64,000 nucleotides of DNA, taken from the NCBI GenBank assembly GCA_026707585.1, contig JAPOWQ010000057.1, forward strand, positions 1 to 64,000, written 5' to 3'. The number at the start of each line of letters is the position of its first letter. The first letter of the stretch is position 1. The translations under genes and the position numbers were made by a program. The notes under the pieces were generated by a model. It made no database searches. It was not told the origin of the DNA and saw only the letters and a list, made by a program, of their open reading frames with translations. Positions 1 to 8,120 of this stretch are shown one piece after another. Source of the stretch: Chloroflexota bacterium (lineage in GTDB: Bacteria; Chloroflexota; UBA11872).

Positions 1-207
1 GCAGATGCAGCCGTTCGACATCTCGAAGATCTCCTCGTCAGCGTTGATGACGAGGGCCTGATCGATGCCAACTTCCCCGTATTCGTTCTCGACCACGGCG
101 ATGCGCTTGCCGTGCTCCTCTATCAGGATTCGATTGAGCAGGGTCGTCTTCCCGGAACCGAGGAAGCCGGTGAGGATGGTGACGGGTACTTTGCTCGGCG
201 CGTCCAT
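1..207 (-). CDS. CobW/P47K-family GTPase (G3E metallochaperone), 5' part only
   Basis: The gene starts at an ATG read from 207 leftwards and runs off the window, so only the first 69 residues are visible. They hold the G3E P-loop GFLGSGKTT near residues 14-22, the downstream switch-region sequence [10 protein letters not shown], and the start of the family's metal-binding CxCC motif (NGCIC) at the very edge. Family members are GTP-driven metal chaperones, mostly for zinc (ZagA/YjiA) or cobalt (CobW). The visible part cannot tell these apart. A short inverted repeat lies 35-50 bases upstream and could be a metal-responsive operator. The family call is firm from the P-loop plus CxC context; the metal is unknown. 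Confidence 0.85.
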   Translation of the reverse strand, partial: MDAPSKVPVTILTGFLGSGKTTLLNRILIEEHGKRIAVVENEYGEVGIDQALVINADEEIFEMSNGCIC

Positions 208-232
208 GGAGAACCCTCTCGCAGACCTTTTT

Positions 233-255
233 GAGATATAGTCTCATTACGAGAC
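233..255. promoter_or_regulatory. Short inverted repeats upstream of the CobW-type gene
   Basis: GTCTC at 241-245 and GAGAC at 251-255 form a perfect 5-bp inverted repeat with a 5-base spacer, and GAGA-N5-TCTC overlaps it on the left. The segment is AT-richer than its surroundings and sits 26-48 bases upstream of the start at 207. CobW-family genes are often controlled by Zur, so an operator is plausible, but the sequence does not match a Zur box that I recognise. Confidence 0.25.
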
Positions 256-615
256 CCGGCGATGGTACACACCGCGGCTGGCGCTCTCAACCGGCGATTA
301 CCCGCGGAACGACTGGAACCGAGTGCGCGAGTGGCGTCTCCGATGATCGGCGAACTGGCTCACCGTTTTCGCCAGGATGAACGATGAAGCGGAGCGGGCC
401 ACCAGCCAGGGGCCCAGAGGTGGCAGATTCGCCCACTGCAAGTGCGCCGACCTGCTGCCGCGGGTGAGGGTGCGTGCGCCGCCCGCTACCTGGACGCAGC
501 GTGGCTGAAGGGCTCTCGCGTCGGCATGCGGGCCACAACTAGGCTATTGGCTCGACAGCCTCTTGCTACGCTTCACGAAATCGCACGCGCTAGAAGCCAG
601 CCTGGGTACGCGCCG
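256..615. other. Intergenic stretch with no supported gene
   Basis: This stretch separates the divergent CobW-type gene and methyltransferase gene. An open frame continues upstream of the methyltransferase ATG to 442, but the added residues have no family resemblance and are compositionally like random GC-rich sequence. No tRNA, riboswitch or convincing -35/-10 pair was seen. Confidence 0.4.
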
Positions 616-1641
616 ATGTCCATCAAGCTATCTGACGTTCTGAAGAACGCCGATAAGGCTTCGCCCGTCGATTCCGCCGTCAGCGAATACGAAGAGCAAT
701 TCAAGAGCGCCGAGCGTGGCGGATCAGACGATGAGCAGAGCGACCACAAGACGATCAACAATCTCTACTACGACCTGGTTACCGACTTTTTCGAGTACGG
801 ATGGGGCAAGTCGTTTCACTTTGCCCCGCGGGTCCCCGGCGAGAGCTTCAAGGCTTCGCTGGCGCGCCACGAGCACTACATGGCGCACACCCTGGGGCTC
901 AGGCCCGGGATGGTCGTGGCAGACATCGGGTGTGGCGTGGGCGGACCGCTCATGGAGATCGCCCGCTTTTCCGGCGCCCGGATCGTTGGCGTCAACAGCA
1001 ATGCCTATCAGCTCGAACGCGCCCGGAAGCTCACAGACGAGGCGCAGCTGACCGACCTGGCGGACTTCATTCACTGCGACTTTCTGAGTGTTGAGGCTCC
1101 GGATGAATCGTTCGACGCGGCCTACTCCATCGAGGCGTCGTGCTGCGCACCAGACAAAGTCAGCATTTACAACGAGATTTATCGACTACTCAAACCCGGT
1201 GCCAGCTTCGGCGCGTATGAATACTGTATGACCGATCGATTTGACGAGACTAATGCCCAACACGTCAGAATCAAAGCTGACATTCAGCTTGGCGGCGGCC
1301 TGCTCATCATCGACGACTACCAGACCGTTAATGACGCGCTTCGAACAGTGGGCTTCGAAGTGTTGGAAACGCGAGATCTGACGTTACAGACAGGTCCGTC
1401 AATCCCCTGGTATCAGTCGCTGGCCGGCTCGGGGATTTCGTTCGCAAGCTTTCGCAGTTCGCGGATCGGGCGCTCGGTGACCCACGGCACGCTGAGAGTG
1501 CTCGAAGCGCTGCGTGTCGTGCCGCAAGGATCGGTTCGCGTGGCGCACACGCTGAATCTCTGCGCGGTTGCCATGGTGGAGGCGGGTCGGCTGGGCATCT
1601 TCACGCCGATGTACTTCGTCCACGCCCGCAAGCCGGCGTAG
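616..1641 (+). CDS. Sterol 24-C-methyltransferase-like SAM-dependent methyltransferase (Erg6/SMT family)
   Basis: 341 aa. It resembles eukaryotic sterol C-24 methyltransferases along its whole length, not only in the Rossmann fold. It has the N-terminal YYDLVTDFFEYGWGKSFHF block (residues 51-69), the ESFKASLARHEHYMA block, SAM motif I ADIGCGVGGP (102-111), a SIEASCCAP block (171-179) where Erg6 has IEATCHAP, the MTDRFDE block, and a C-terminal FTPMYFVHARKP ending like Erg6 FTPMMLFVARKP. These enzymes move a methyl group from SAM to the C-24 double bond of a sterol side chain. The start at 616 was chosen because the homologous region begins just after it; an in-frame GC-rich extension to 442 looks non-coding. 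No sterol cyclase or epoxidase is in the window, so the substrate is uncertain. The Cys in place of the conserved His in the CHAP motif is a notable change. Confidence 0.85.
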   Translation: MSIKLSDVLKNADKASPVDSAVSEYEEQFKSAERGGSDDEQSDHKTINNLYYDLVTDFFEYGWGKSFHFAPRVPGESFKASLARHEHYMAHTLGLRPGMVVADIGCGVGGPLMEIARFSGARIVGVNSNAYQLERARKLTDEAQLTDLADFIHCDFLSVEAPDESFDAAYSIEASCCAPDKVSIYNEIYRLLKPGASFGAYEYCMTDRFDETNAQHVRIKADIQLGGGLLIIDDYQTVNDALRTVGFEVLETRDLTLQTGPSIPWYQSLAGSGISFASFRSSRIGRSVTHGTLRVLEALRVVPQGSVRVAHTLNLCAVAMVEAGRLGIFTPMYFVHARKPA

Positions 1642-1661
1642 CTTCTCGCTCGAACCTGGCG

Positions 1662-2183
1662 CTACGGCTGTGTGGCGTCGAAGTTGACGCAGGCCTCGCA
1701 GACGGACTGGGGGATCAAGCCCCAGCGGATGAGGTAGTTGAAGACGAAGCAGCCGGCGCAGAAGCCCAGGATTGACTCGAGCGCGGCGAATACGGTGAGT
1801 ATGGCCAGGACGACGCCTGCCGCCACCGACAATCCCGCGATGAAGTGCAGCACCAGGGCCGTCACTACACAGGCAAGTCCAACCGTCTGCGCGAAGCGCT
1901 TGGGCGGGCCGGGCACGAGCTTTGGTTCAGCGATTCGCGGCGCGACTAGCCTGGTCGCCAACTGACCCATGGGGCTCAACGTGGGTCCAGTGGCGACCCT
2001 GGCGAAAAAGCCGTAGGCAAGGAGGAATGCCAGCCACCACTGGCCGGTGAGCAAAATCGCAAGCGATAGGGCCACGACCATTCCGGCCACGACCCGCGCC
2101 GCGACTTCATTGACCGGATTGGGAAAGCTGAAGACTTCGCGGAGACGAGGCGCAGGCTGTTGGTCGTCAATCTGAGCCGACAT
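1662..2183 (-). CDS. DUF4395-family membrane protein
   Basis: 173 aa with about four hydrophobic segments. The middle matches the DUF4395 pattern (YGFFARVATGPTLSPMG, then PKLVPGPPKRFAQ), and the last third has the Cys-rich ending C-AGC-F seen in this family. Function is unknown. Some members occur beside thioredoxin-like or rhodanese proteins, which suggests a thiol or sulfur link, but nothing here proves that. The start at 2183 follows the DUF3604 stop by 17 bases, so the two are probably cotranscribed, with DUF4395 downstream. Confidence 0.75.
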   Translation of the reverse strand: MSAQIDDQQPAPRLREVFSFPNPVNEVAARVVAGMVVALSLAILLTGQWWLAFLLAYGFFARVATGPTLSPMGQLATRLVAPRIAEPKLVPGPPKRFAQTVGLACVVTALVLHFIAGLSVAAGVVLAILTVFAALESILGFCAGCFVFNYLIRWGLIPQSVCEACVNFDATQP

Positions 2184-2200
2184 CGTTCCGAGCTCACTCT

Positions 2201-4582
2201 CTAATGTCTTGGGGCGCGCACCCAGATGGGTGAGGCGTAGGCCACGGCGGGGGTGGATTGGGGCAGCGCCGGTTGGGCGGCCAGGCGCACGTAGTAGTAG
2301 TTGCGGCTGCGCGGGTTGCCGCGATCGGTCCAAGACCAGTCCAGGGTGGGGGTGTCCAGGGCCTCCTGGTGGGCCAGCGTGCCGTTGCGGTAGACCTCGA
2401 TTTCGCGGAGCGGCTGGGCGGACTCGGCAACCACCCGCAGTTCGGGATCCCCTTCAATCTCACCCTCTCCGCCCATCGGGATCCCGGAGACCTCCGTGTG
2501 CAGCAGGATCTTGGCGGAAGCGGCGACGGTTCGGCGCTTCCAGATGGCGTCGAATATGGCCTCGCGGGTTGGCTCGGTGGCCCAGACGCCGGTCATGCAG
2601 TAGGCGAAGTGCCAGTGGCGGGCGTGGTCGCTGGCGCCCAGAAACCCGATTTTCGCGCCTTCGCGAAGAAAGGTCTCGATCCACTCGCGCTGGTCGCCGC
2701 GCGTCTGGATGATCTCCATGGACGGTTCCCACTTGGCGCGGTAGCCCTCGAAGACGTCCGGCTGCCGGTGGCCCTGGAAGTGGCGGGCTGCCAGCACCTC
2801 GCCGGCGGGCATTCGGGCGTCCCAGCGCTCCATCAGGTCCTCGAGACTGGGCGACGTGAGGGTCAGCGCCCGCAGCTCTTCGCCCAGTTGCTGGTCGCGG
2901 TAGAAGATGTTGGTGTGGCCGGGGTTGTTGCCCCACTCGAAGCCGAAGAGCGGCTCGAACCGGCCGTCGCTGGTGAAGGCCGCCACGGTTTCCTCAACCC
3001 GTCGCCACTCGTTGTAGCTCAGGTACTCCAGATGCTCGGTGAGCGCCCACCAGTCCATGCGGTTGTGGTCGACGGCCCAGCGGAAGTGCTGCAGCGGCGT
3101 TCCGTCGTTGGGCGACATGCACTTGGAGAGATGCGAGTGCCGGTGCATGTCGCCCCAGAGCAGCTGGTAGGTCTGGTCGCCGACGGTGATGGTGCGGCCG
3201 TCGCGGCGAGCCTGCGGGGTCGGCCGGCGATCGCCCTCGTAGCGCGCGAATTCCACCTTGAGCGGCGGTTCCGCGGCTTTGGGCGGCGGCCCGACGGTGA
3301 GGATCTCGATCCGTTCGCGGTCCACCGGCGCGCTGCCCGCGCGCAGCCGGGGCAGACCGGCGTCCATGCGCTCCCGCGTGTGCATGGGGATGTACTCGGT
3401 GGCGTTGTGCGCCAGTAGGCGCCGGCTTTCGGGCAGCGGCGCCACGCCGTAGCGGGTATCGGGCATACCTTCAAATGGGCTGACGGTCTCAGGCTCGGAC
3501 CAGGACGAGCCGGCGTAGACGATTCGTTCGAGCCGCCAGCCGAAGTCTTTCTGGTGAGAGCTGCGGAAGCGTTGGAAGAACAGCTCGACTCCGTCCGGTC
3601 CCGCAATGAGCCGGGGCGACACGGGAACGATGTTCTCGGGCGACAGGCTATACGTGAAGCTTTCGATCGCAATCGGCGCCTGACCATGGGTCCACGGGCT
3701 CTGCGCCCAGTAGGTCCGGCCGCCCGGATCGACGGCGGCCAGCACCAGTTGTCGCGTCATATTGAAGCGGTGATCGTCGCCCCAGGGCGGCGATTGCTCC
3801 CAGGCCAGCCAGGCCGTGTCGTCGGCATCGACGGCAATGTCGGCATCCATGGCCAGAAGGGGCATGTCGCTGACCTGAGTGGCGGGGCCGAGCGTGCCGT
3901 CCGGAGCAATGCGACGGGCGAAGACGTGAAAGTGGTGACCGGTCCAGGCGTCCCAGGCCAGCCAAACGCCCTGACCGACCGAGGCTTGCAGCGCCGGGCA
4001 CCAGGCGGATTGGCCGGCAACCGAGGCCACCACGGGCGGCGTCCAGCCGTCGCGACGACGCCGGCTGACCACCACGACGCAGGTGTCGCCGTCGAAGCCC
4101 TGCCAGGCGACCCAGGGTTGCCCGTCGGAGTCGATGGCTCCGGCCGGTCGGGTCAGGGAGGCAGGGGTGGGCGCCACGGTTTCAGCCTCGGCGCCGGTCC
4201 AGGCCCGCACGAGGAAGCCGTGATGGAGGCGCTCGCCCCAGGTCACGAGTCGCTGATCGGCGAAGGTTGCGACGGCGGGGTCCTGGATGGCGGTGGGGCT
4301 CTCGGCCAACTGAACCGGGTTGAGTTCGTCGCCGGTTAGCGTGCCCGCGTGGACGCGAAAGCGACCCGCGCCCAGTCGCGCCATGAAGTCCCGCTCGCTG
4401 TGGCCGGGTGCGAACTGCCAGTGCCCGCCGGGGTGGGACGTGCGCAGGCCGAAGAGCGCCTCTTCGGCCCAATCGCTGCCGGCCCAGGCGCCGAAGGCGC
4501 CGCCGTTGGCGTCCGGCGCCACGTCGCAGACGTAGGCGCCTTGCAGGACCGTGGGCGTGTCCGGCCTGGTCTCGGTTGCCAT
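2201..4582 (-). CDS. DUF3604-family protein with PHP-like metal-binding motif (copy 1)
   Basis: 793 aa, no signal peptide. The first half is beta-rich with repeated W-x-A-W/V-A-W elements (for example GVWLAWDAWTGHHFHVFAR), as in a propeller or sandwich module. The second half carries the DUF3604 signature: GDMHRHSHLS, EHLEYLSYNEW, FEWGNNPGHTNIFYRD and GFLGASDHARHWHF. The H-x-H pair and later SDH resemble the metal centre of PHP phosphoesterases, so a hydrolase role is plausible but unproven. It shares length, start context (DTPTVLQGAY) and most motifs with the copy at 5672-8053. A gene for an aldo/keto reductase lies between the copies on the other strand. Confidence 0.85.
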   Translation of the reverse strand: MATETRPDTPTVLQGAYVCDVAPDANGGAFGAWAGSDWAEEALFGLRTSHPGGHWQFAPGHSERDFMARLGAGRFRVHAGTLTGDELNPVQLAESPTAIQDPAVATFADQRLVTWGERLHHGFLVRAWTGAEAETVAPTPASLTRPAGAIDSDGQPWVAWQGFDGDTCVVVVSRRRRDGWTPPVVASVAGQSAWCPALQASVGQGVWLAWDAWTGHHFHVFARRIAPDGTLGPATQVSDMPLLAMDADIAVDADDTAWLAWEQSPPWGDDHRFNMTRQLVLAAVDPGGRTYWAQSPWTHGQAPIAIESFTYSLSPENIVPVSPRLIAGPDGVELFFQRFRSSHQKDFGWRLERIVYAGSSWSEPETVSPFEGMPDTRYGVAPLPESRRLLAHNATEYIPMHTRERMDAGLPRLRAGSAPVDRERIEILTVGPPPKAAEPPLKVEFARYEGDRRPTPQARRDGRTITVGDQTYQLLWGDMHRHSHLSKCMSPNDGTPLQHFRWAVDHNRMDWWALTEHLEYLSYNEWRRVEETVAAFTSDGRFEPLFGFEWGNNPGHTNIFYRDQQLGEELRALTLTSPSLEDLMERWDARMPAGEVLAARHFQGHRQPDVFEGYRAKWEPSMEIIQTRGDQREWIETFLREGAKIGFLGASDHARHWHFAYCMTGVWATEPTREAIFDAIWKRRTVAASAKILLHTEVSGIPMGGEGEIEGDPELRVVAESAQPLREIEVYRNGTLAHQEALDTPTLDWSWTDRGNPRSRNYYYVRLAAQPALPQSTPAVAYASPIWVRAPRH

Positions 4583-4690
4583 CGCGCCTACTCCCTGGTG
4601 CCGACCGGCGTTGGAGGTTCGCTGCTGTCAGCCTAGCGCGTAAGTTTCTCCAGGACCTTCGCTCTGGAAGGACACGGGTTAGGCTCTGCG

Positions 4691-5659
4691 ATGCGCGGGA
4701 TCGAACAGCGGCCCTTGGGGCATGCCGGCGATCAGGTGACCACCCTCAGCCTGGGCGGCTGCGGGTTGCCGCGGGTGTCGTTTGCCGAGGGCGTGGCGAC
4801 GGTCCAGCGCGCGCTGGAACTAGGGGTCAATTACTTCGATACCGCGCCGTCGTATAGCAGCGGGGTGGCGCAGGCGATTCTCGGCGTCGCCCTGGAGGGG
4901 CGGCCGGAGCCGCACCTGGTCTCGACCAAGGTGGGCAACCTGGCGCAGCGCAGCCGCTTTCGCTCGCCTGACGCCCTGCACACGCAGCTTGAAGAAAACC
5001 TGCGGCTTCTACGGCGCGACTGCGCGGACATCGTGCTCATTCACGAGGCCGACCATCACTACTGGTGGAGCGACGAGCCGAGCGACGACCTGTTCGTGGA
5101 CCTGGAATCCGAGCCCGACGTGGCCAACGTGCCGGTGATGCAGGTGCTGCAAGAGGCCCGGGCCGCGGGCCGCTGCCGCTACACCGGCATCAGCGGCAAC
5201 AGCCCGGATCACCTGGCGCACGTTTTGCGCGCGGCGGGCGACGCCGTGGTGGATGTTTGCCTGAGCGCCCTGGCCTATGGACTGATCGACCGCCACATCC
5301 GTGGGCAGCTGCTTCCGGTTGCCAACGAGCGCGGTACGGCAATTGCGCTGGGCGGGGTCTTCCGTCGCGGACGCCTCGCGGCGATCCGCCCGGAGAGTCT
5401 TCAGACAGCGCCAATCTGGGCGGGCGAGATGACGCCTGAAGAACAAGAACGGGTCCCGCGTCTCGTCGAGCTGCAACAGGAGAGCCAGCTGTCGCTGGTC
5501 GCGCTGACCCTGCGATACCTGGTCGGCGACCGGAGCATCGCCACCATCCTTGTCGGGGCCGCCACCCCGGCTGAGATCGAGGAGAGCGTGGCGGCCGTCC
5601 AGGCCGGGCCGCTGCCGCCGGACCTGCACCAGGCCGTGGAGGATTTGGGCCTGCCGTAA
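4691..5659 (+). CDS. Aldo/keto reductase
   Basis: 322 aa, a typical length for the AKR superfamily of NAD(P)H-dependent carbonyl reductases. The catalytic tetrad is visible: Asp50 and Tyr55 in NYFDTAPSYSS, Lys80 in VSTKVGN and His118 in VLIHEAD. The C-terminal part has a repeat of hydrophobic helices expected for the TIM barrel end. It is closest in feel to aldose or L-fucose/galactose dehydrogenase-type AKRs, which is only an impression. It sits between two DUF3604 paralogues on the opposite strand and may share their pathway. Confidence 0.9.
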   Translation: MRGIEQRPLGHAGDQVTTLSLGGCGLPRVSFAEGVATVQRALELGVNYFDTAPSYSSGVAQAILGVALEGRPEPHLVSTKVGNLAQRSRFRSPDALHTQLEENLRLLRRDCADIVLIHEADHHYWWSDEPSDDLFVDLESEPDVANVPVMQVLQEARAAGRCRYTGISGNSPDHLAHVLRAAGDAVVDVCLSALAYGLIDRHIRGQLLPVANERGTAIALGGVFRRGRLAAIRPESLQTAPIWAGEMTPEEQERVPRLVELQQESQLSLVALTLRYLVGDRSIATILVGAATPAEIEESVAAVQAGPLPPDLHQAVEDLGLP

Positions 5660-5671
5660 CGCTGCGGCCGC

Positions 5672-8053
5672 TCAGCAGTCCGTGGTCGTAACCCAGACCG
5701 GTGAGGCGTAGGCCACGGCCGGGGTGCCCTGGGGCAGGGCCGGTTCGGCCGAAAGGCGTACGTAGTAGTAGTTCTGGCTGCGCGGGTTGCCACGGTCCGT
5801 CCAGGTCCAATCCAGGCTGAACCCATCGACGGACTCCCGGTGCGCCAGCGCGCCGTTGCGGAAGACCTGGATCTCGCGCAGCGGCTGGGCCGACTCGGCA
5901 GTCACACGTAGCTGCGGATCGCCGGAGACTTCGCCTTCGCCGCCCATTGGGATGCCCGATACCTCGGTGTGCACCAGGATCTTGGCCGACGTGGCGATAG
6001 TTCGGCGGTTCCAGATGGCGTCGAATATGGCCTCGCGGGTCGGCTCGGTGGCCCAGACGCCGGTCATGCAGAAGGCGAAGTGCCAGAAGCGGCCGTGATC
6101 GGTGGCGCCGATGAAGCCGATGCGGGCGCCTTCGCGCAGAAAGGTCTCGATCCACTCCCGCTGGTCGCCGCGGGCCTGCATGATCTCCATGGCGGGCTCC
6201 CAGGTGGGTCGGAAGCCCTCGAAGACATCCGGCTGCCGGTGGCCGTGAAAGTGACGGGCCGCCATGACCGCGCCGTCCGGCATGCGGCTGTCCCAGCGCT
6301 CCATCAAGTCCTCGAGGCTGGGCGACATCAGGGTCAGGGCGCGAAGCTCTTCGCCCAGCTGCTGGTCCCGGTAGAAGATGTTGGTGTGGCCGGGATTCAG
6401 CCCCCACTCGAAGCCGAAGAGCGGCTCGAAGCGTCCGTCATTGGTGAAGGCCGCCACCGTCTCCTCGACCCGTCGCCACTCGTTGTAGCTCATGTATTCC
6501 AGGTGCTCGGTGAGCGCCCAGAAGTCCATGCGGTTGTGGTCGATCGCCCAGCGGAAGTTGTGCACGGGCGACCCGTCGTTGGCGGCGATGCACTTGGAGA
6601 GGTGCGAGTGCCGGTGCATGTCGCCCCAGTAAAGGTGGTAGGTCTGGTCGCCGACGGTAATTGTGCGGCCGCCGCGCCGGACTCGAGGGGTGTCCTCGCG
6701 AACGCCTTCGTAGCGAGGGAAGTCAACGCGTAGCGGGGGCTCTGTGGCGGCCGATGGGGGATCCAGCGCCAGGACTTCGATTCGCTCGCGAGTCGCGGGG
6801 GAGGCGCCGCCGCGAAGGAACGGCAGTCCGGCCCGCCAACGCTCGAGCGTCTGCATGGACCCAAAGTTCATGGCGTTGTGCGCCACGACGCGCTGTCCGT
6901 CCGGCAGCGCCGCCACGCCGTAGCGCGTGTCCGGGGTGCCGTGGAAGGGGCTCACCGTCTCTGGCTCCGACCACGTCGAGCCGGAGTAGATCATGCGCTC
7001 CAGCCGCCAGCCGAAGTCCACGTAGTCGGTGCTGCGGAAGCGCTGGAAGAACAGCTCGATGCCGCGAGGCCCCGCGAGCAGGCGCGGCGACACCGGCACG
7101 ATGTACTCGGCGGACTGGACGTGCGTGAAGGTCTCGATGGGAATCGGGACCTGCCCGGTACCCCAGGGAATCCGGGGCTGGTAGATATCGCCGCCGGCGT
7201 CAACCGCGGCCAGTACCAGTTGCCGCGTCTCGTTGAACCGATGGTTCGAGCCCCAGGGCGGCGACTGCTCCCAGGCCAGCCAGGCCGTGTCGTCCGCGTC
7301 CACCGCGACGTCCACGTCCATGGCCAGCAGCGGCAGATCGCTGACCTGCACCGCCGGGCCAAGCGCGCCATCGGGCGCGATGCGGCGGGCGAATACGTGA
7401 AAGTGGTGTCCCGTCCAGGCGTCCCAGGCCAGCCAGACGCCGTGGCCGGCCGACGCGCAGAGGGCCGGCCGCCAGGCCGATTGGCCAGGGACCGAGGCGA
7501 CGCTGGGCGGGGTCCAGCCCGTGGCGGACCGATGGCTTACAACGACGGCGCAGCCGTCGCCATCGAAGGCCTGCCAGGCAACCCACGGCTGGCCGTCCGA
7601 GTCGATGGCGGCGGCGGGTCGGGTCAGCGAGGCCGGCGCGTCTGCCACTGTCTCGACCTCGGCGCCGGTCCATGCCCGCACGACGAACCGATGGTCGAAC
7701 CGCTCGCCCCAGGCCACGAGACGCTGATTGCCGGACACGGCCACAGCCGGGTCCTGAATGACGGTGTGGCTCTCGGCCAGCTCGACCGGCGCCAGGTCAT
7801 TTCCACCCAGTTCGCCGGCGTACACGCGATACCGCGCGGCGCCCAGGCGCGCCATGAGGTCGCGCTCGTCCCGACCCAGCCCGAACCGCCAGCCCCCGCC
7901 CGCGGTGTTGGAGCGCGCCACGAACAGCGCCTCCTCGGCCCAGTCCGTACCGGCCCAGGCGCCGAAGGCCCGCCCGTTGCCATCCGGCGCCAGGTCGCAG
8001 GCGTAGGCGCCCTGCAGGACGGTAGGGGTCTCAGGCGCGTCGGAACCTGGCAT
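5672..8053 (-). CDS. DUF3604-family protein with PHP-like metal-binding motif (copy 2)
   Basis: 793 aa when started at the ATG at 8053, the same length as the copy at 2201-4582, which is why this start is preferred over one 13 codons upstream. It has the same motifs: GDMHRHSHLSKC, EHLEYMSYNEWRRVEE, FEWGLNPGHTNIFYRD and GFIGATDHGRFWHF. Long stretches near the C-terminus differ by only a few residues. This is a full-length tandem paralogue with no frameshift, so both copies look functional. Role unknown; possibly a metal-dependent hydrolase. Confidence 0.85.
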   Translation of the reverse strand: MPGSDAPETPTVLQGAYACDLAPDGNGRAFGAWAGTDWAEEALFVARSNTAGGGWRFGLGRDERDLMARLGAARYRVYAGELGGNDLAPVELAESHTVIQDPAVAVSGNQRLVAWGERFDHRFVVRAWTGAEVETVADAPASLTRPAAAIDSDGQPWVAWQAFDGDGCAVVVSHRSATGWTPPSVASVPGQSAWRPALCASAGHGVWLAWDAWTGHHFHVFARRIAPDGALGPAVQVSDLPLLAMDVDVAVDADDTAWLAWEQSPPWGSNHRFNETRQLVLAAVDAGGDIYQPRIPWGTGQVPIPIETFTHVQSAEYIVPVSPRLLAGPRGIELFFQRFRSTDYVDFGWRLERMIYSGSTWSEPETVSPFHGTPDTRYGVAALPDGQRVVAHNAMNFGSMQTLERWRAGLPFLRGGASPATRERIEVLALDPPSAATEPPLRVDFPRYEGVREDTPRVRRGGRTITVGDQTYHLYWGDMHRHSHLSKCIAANDGSPVHNFRWAIDHNRMDFWALTEHLEYMSYNEWRRVEETVAAFTNDGRFEPLFGFEWGLNPGHTNIFYRDQQLGEELRALTLMSPSLEDLMERWDSRMPDGAVMAARHFHGHRQPDVFEGFRPTWEPAMEIMQARGDQREWIETFLREGARIGFIGATDHGRFWHFAFCMTGVWATEPTREAIFDAIWNRRTIATSAKILVHTEVSGIPMGGEGEVSGDPQLRVTAESAQPLREIQVFRNGALAHRESVDGFSLDWTWTDRGNPRSQNYYYVRLSAEPALPQGTPAVAYASPVWVTTTDC

Positions 8054-8120
8054 GTCGCCCGCGCTCCTCAACTGGCCTGCGCCCAGCGCCACACTTCGGC
8101 CTCAGTATCCACCGAACGCG

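Noticed and set aside
287-538. 83-codon minus-strand frame between CobW and the methyltransferase
   Set aside because: No domain, Pro/Arg-rich, no ribosome binding site.
2258-3418. Long plus-strand open frame antisense to the DUF3604 gene (similarly 6878-8131)
   Set aside because: It is a GC-skew shadow of a gene with clear family motifs; the translation is Val/Gly/Arg-rich without any domain.
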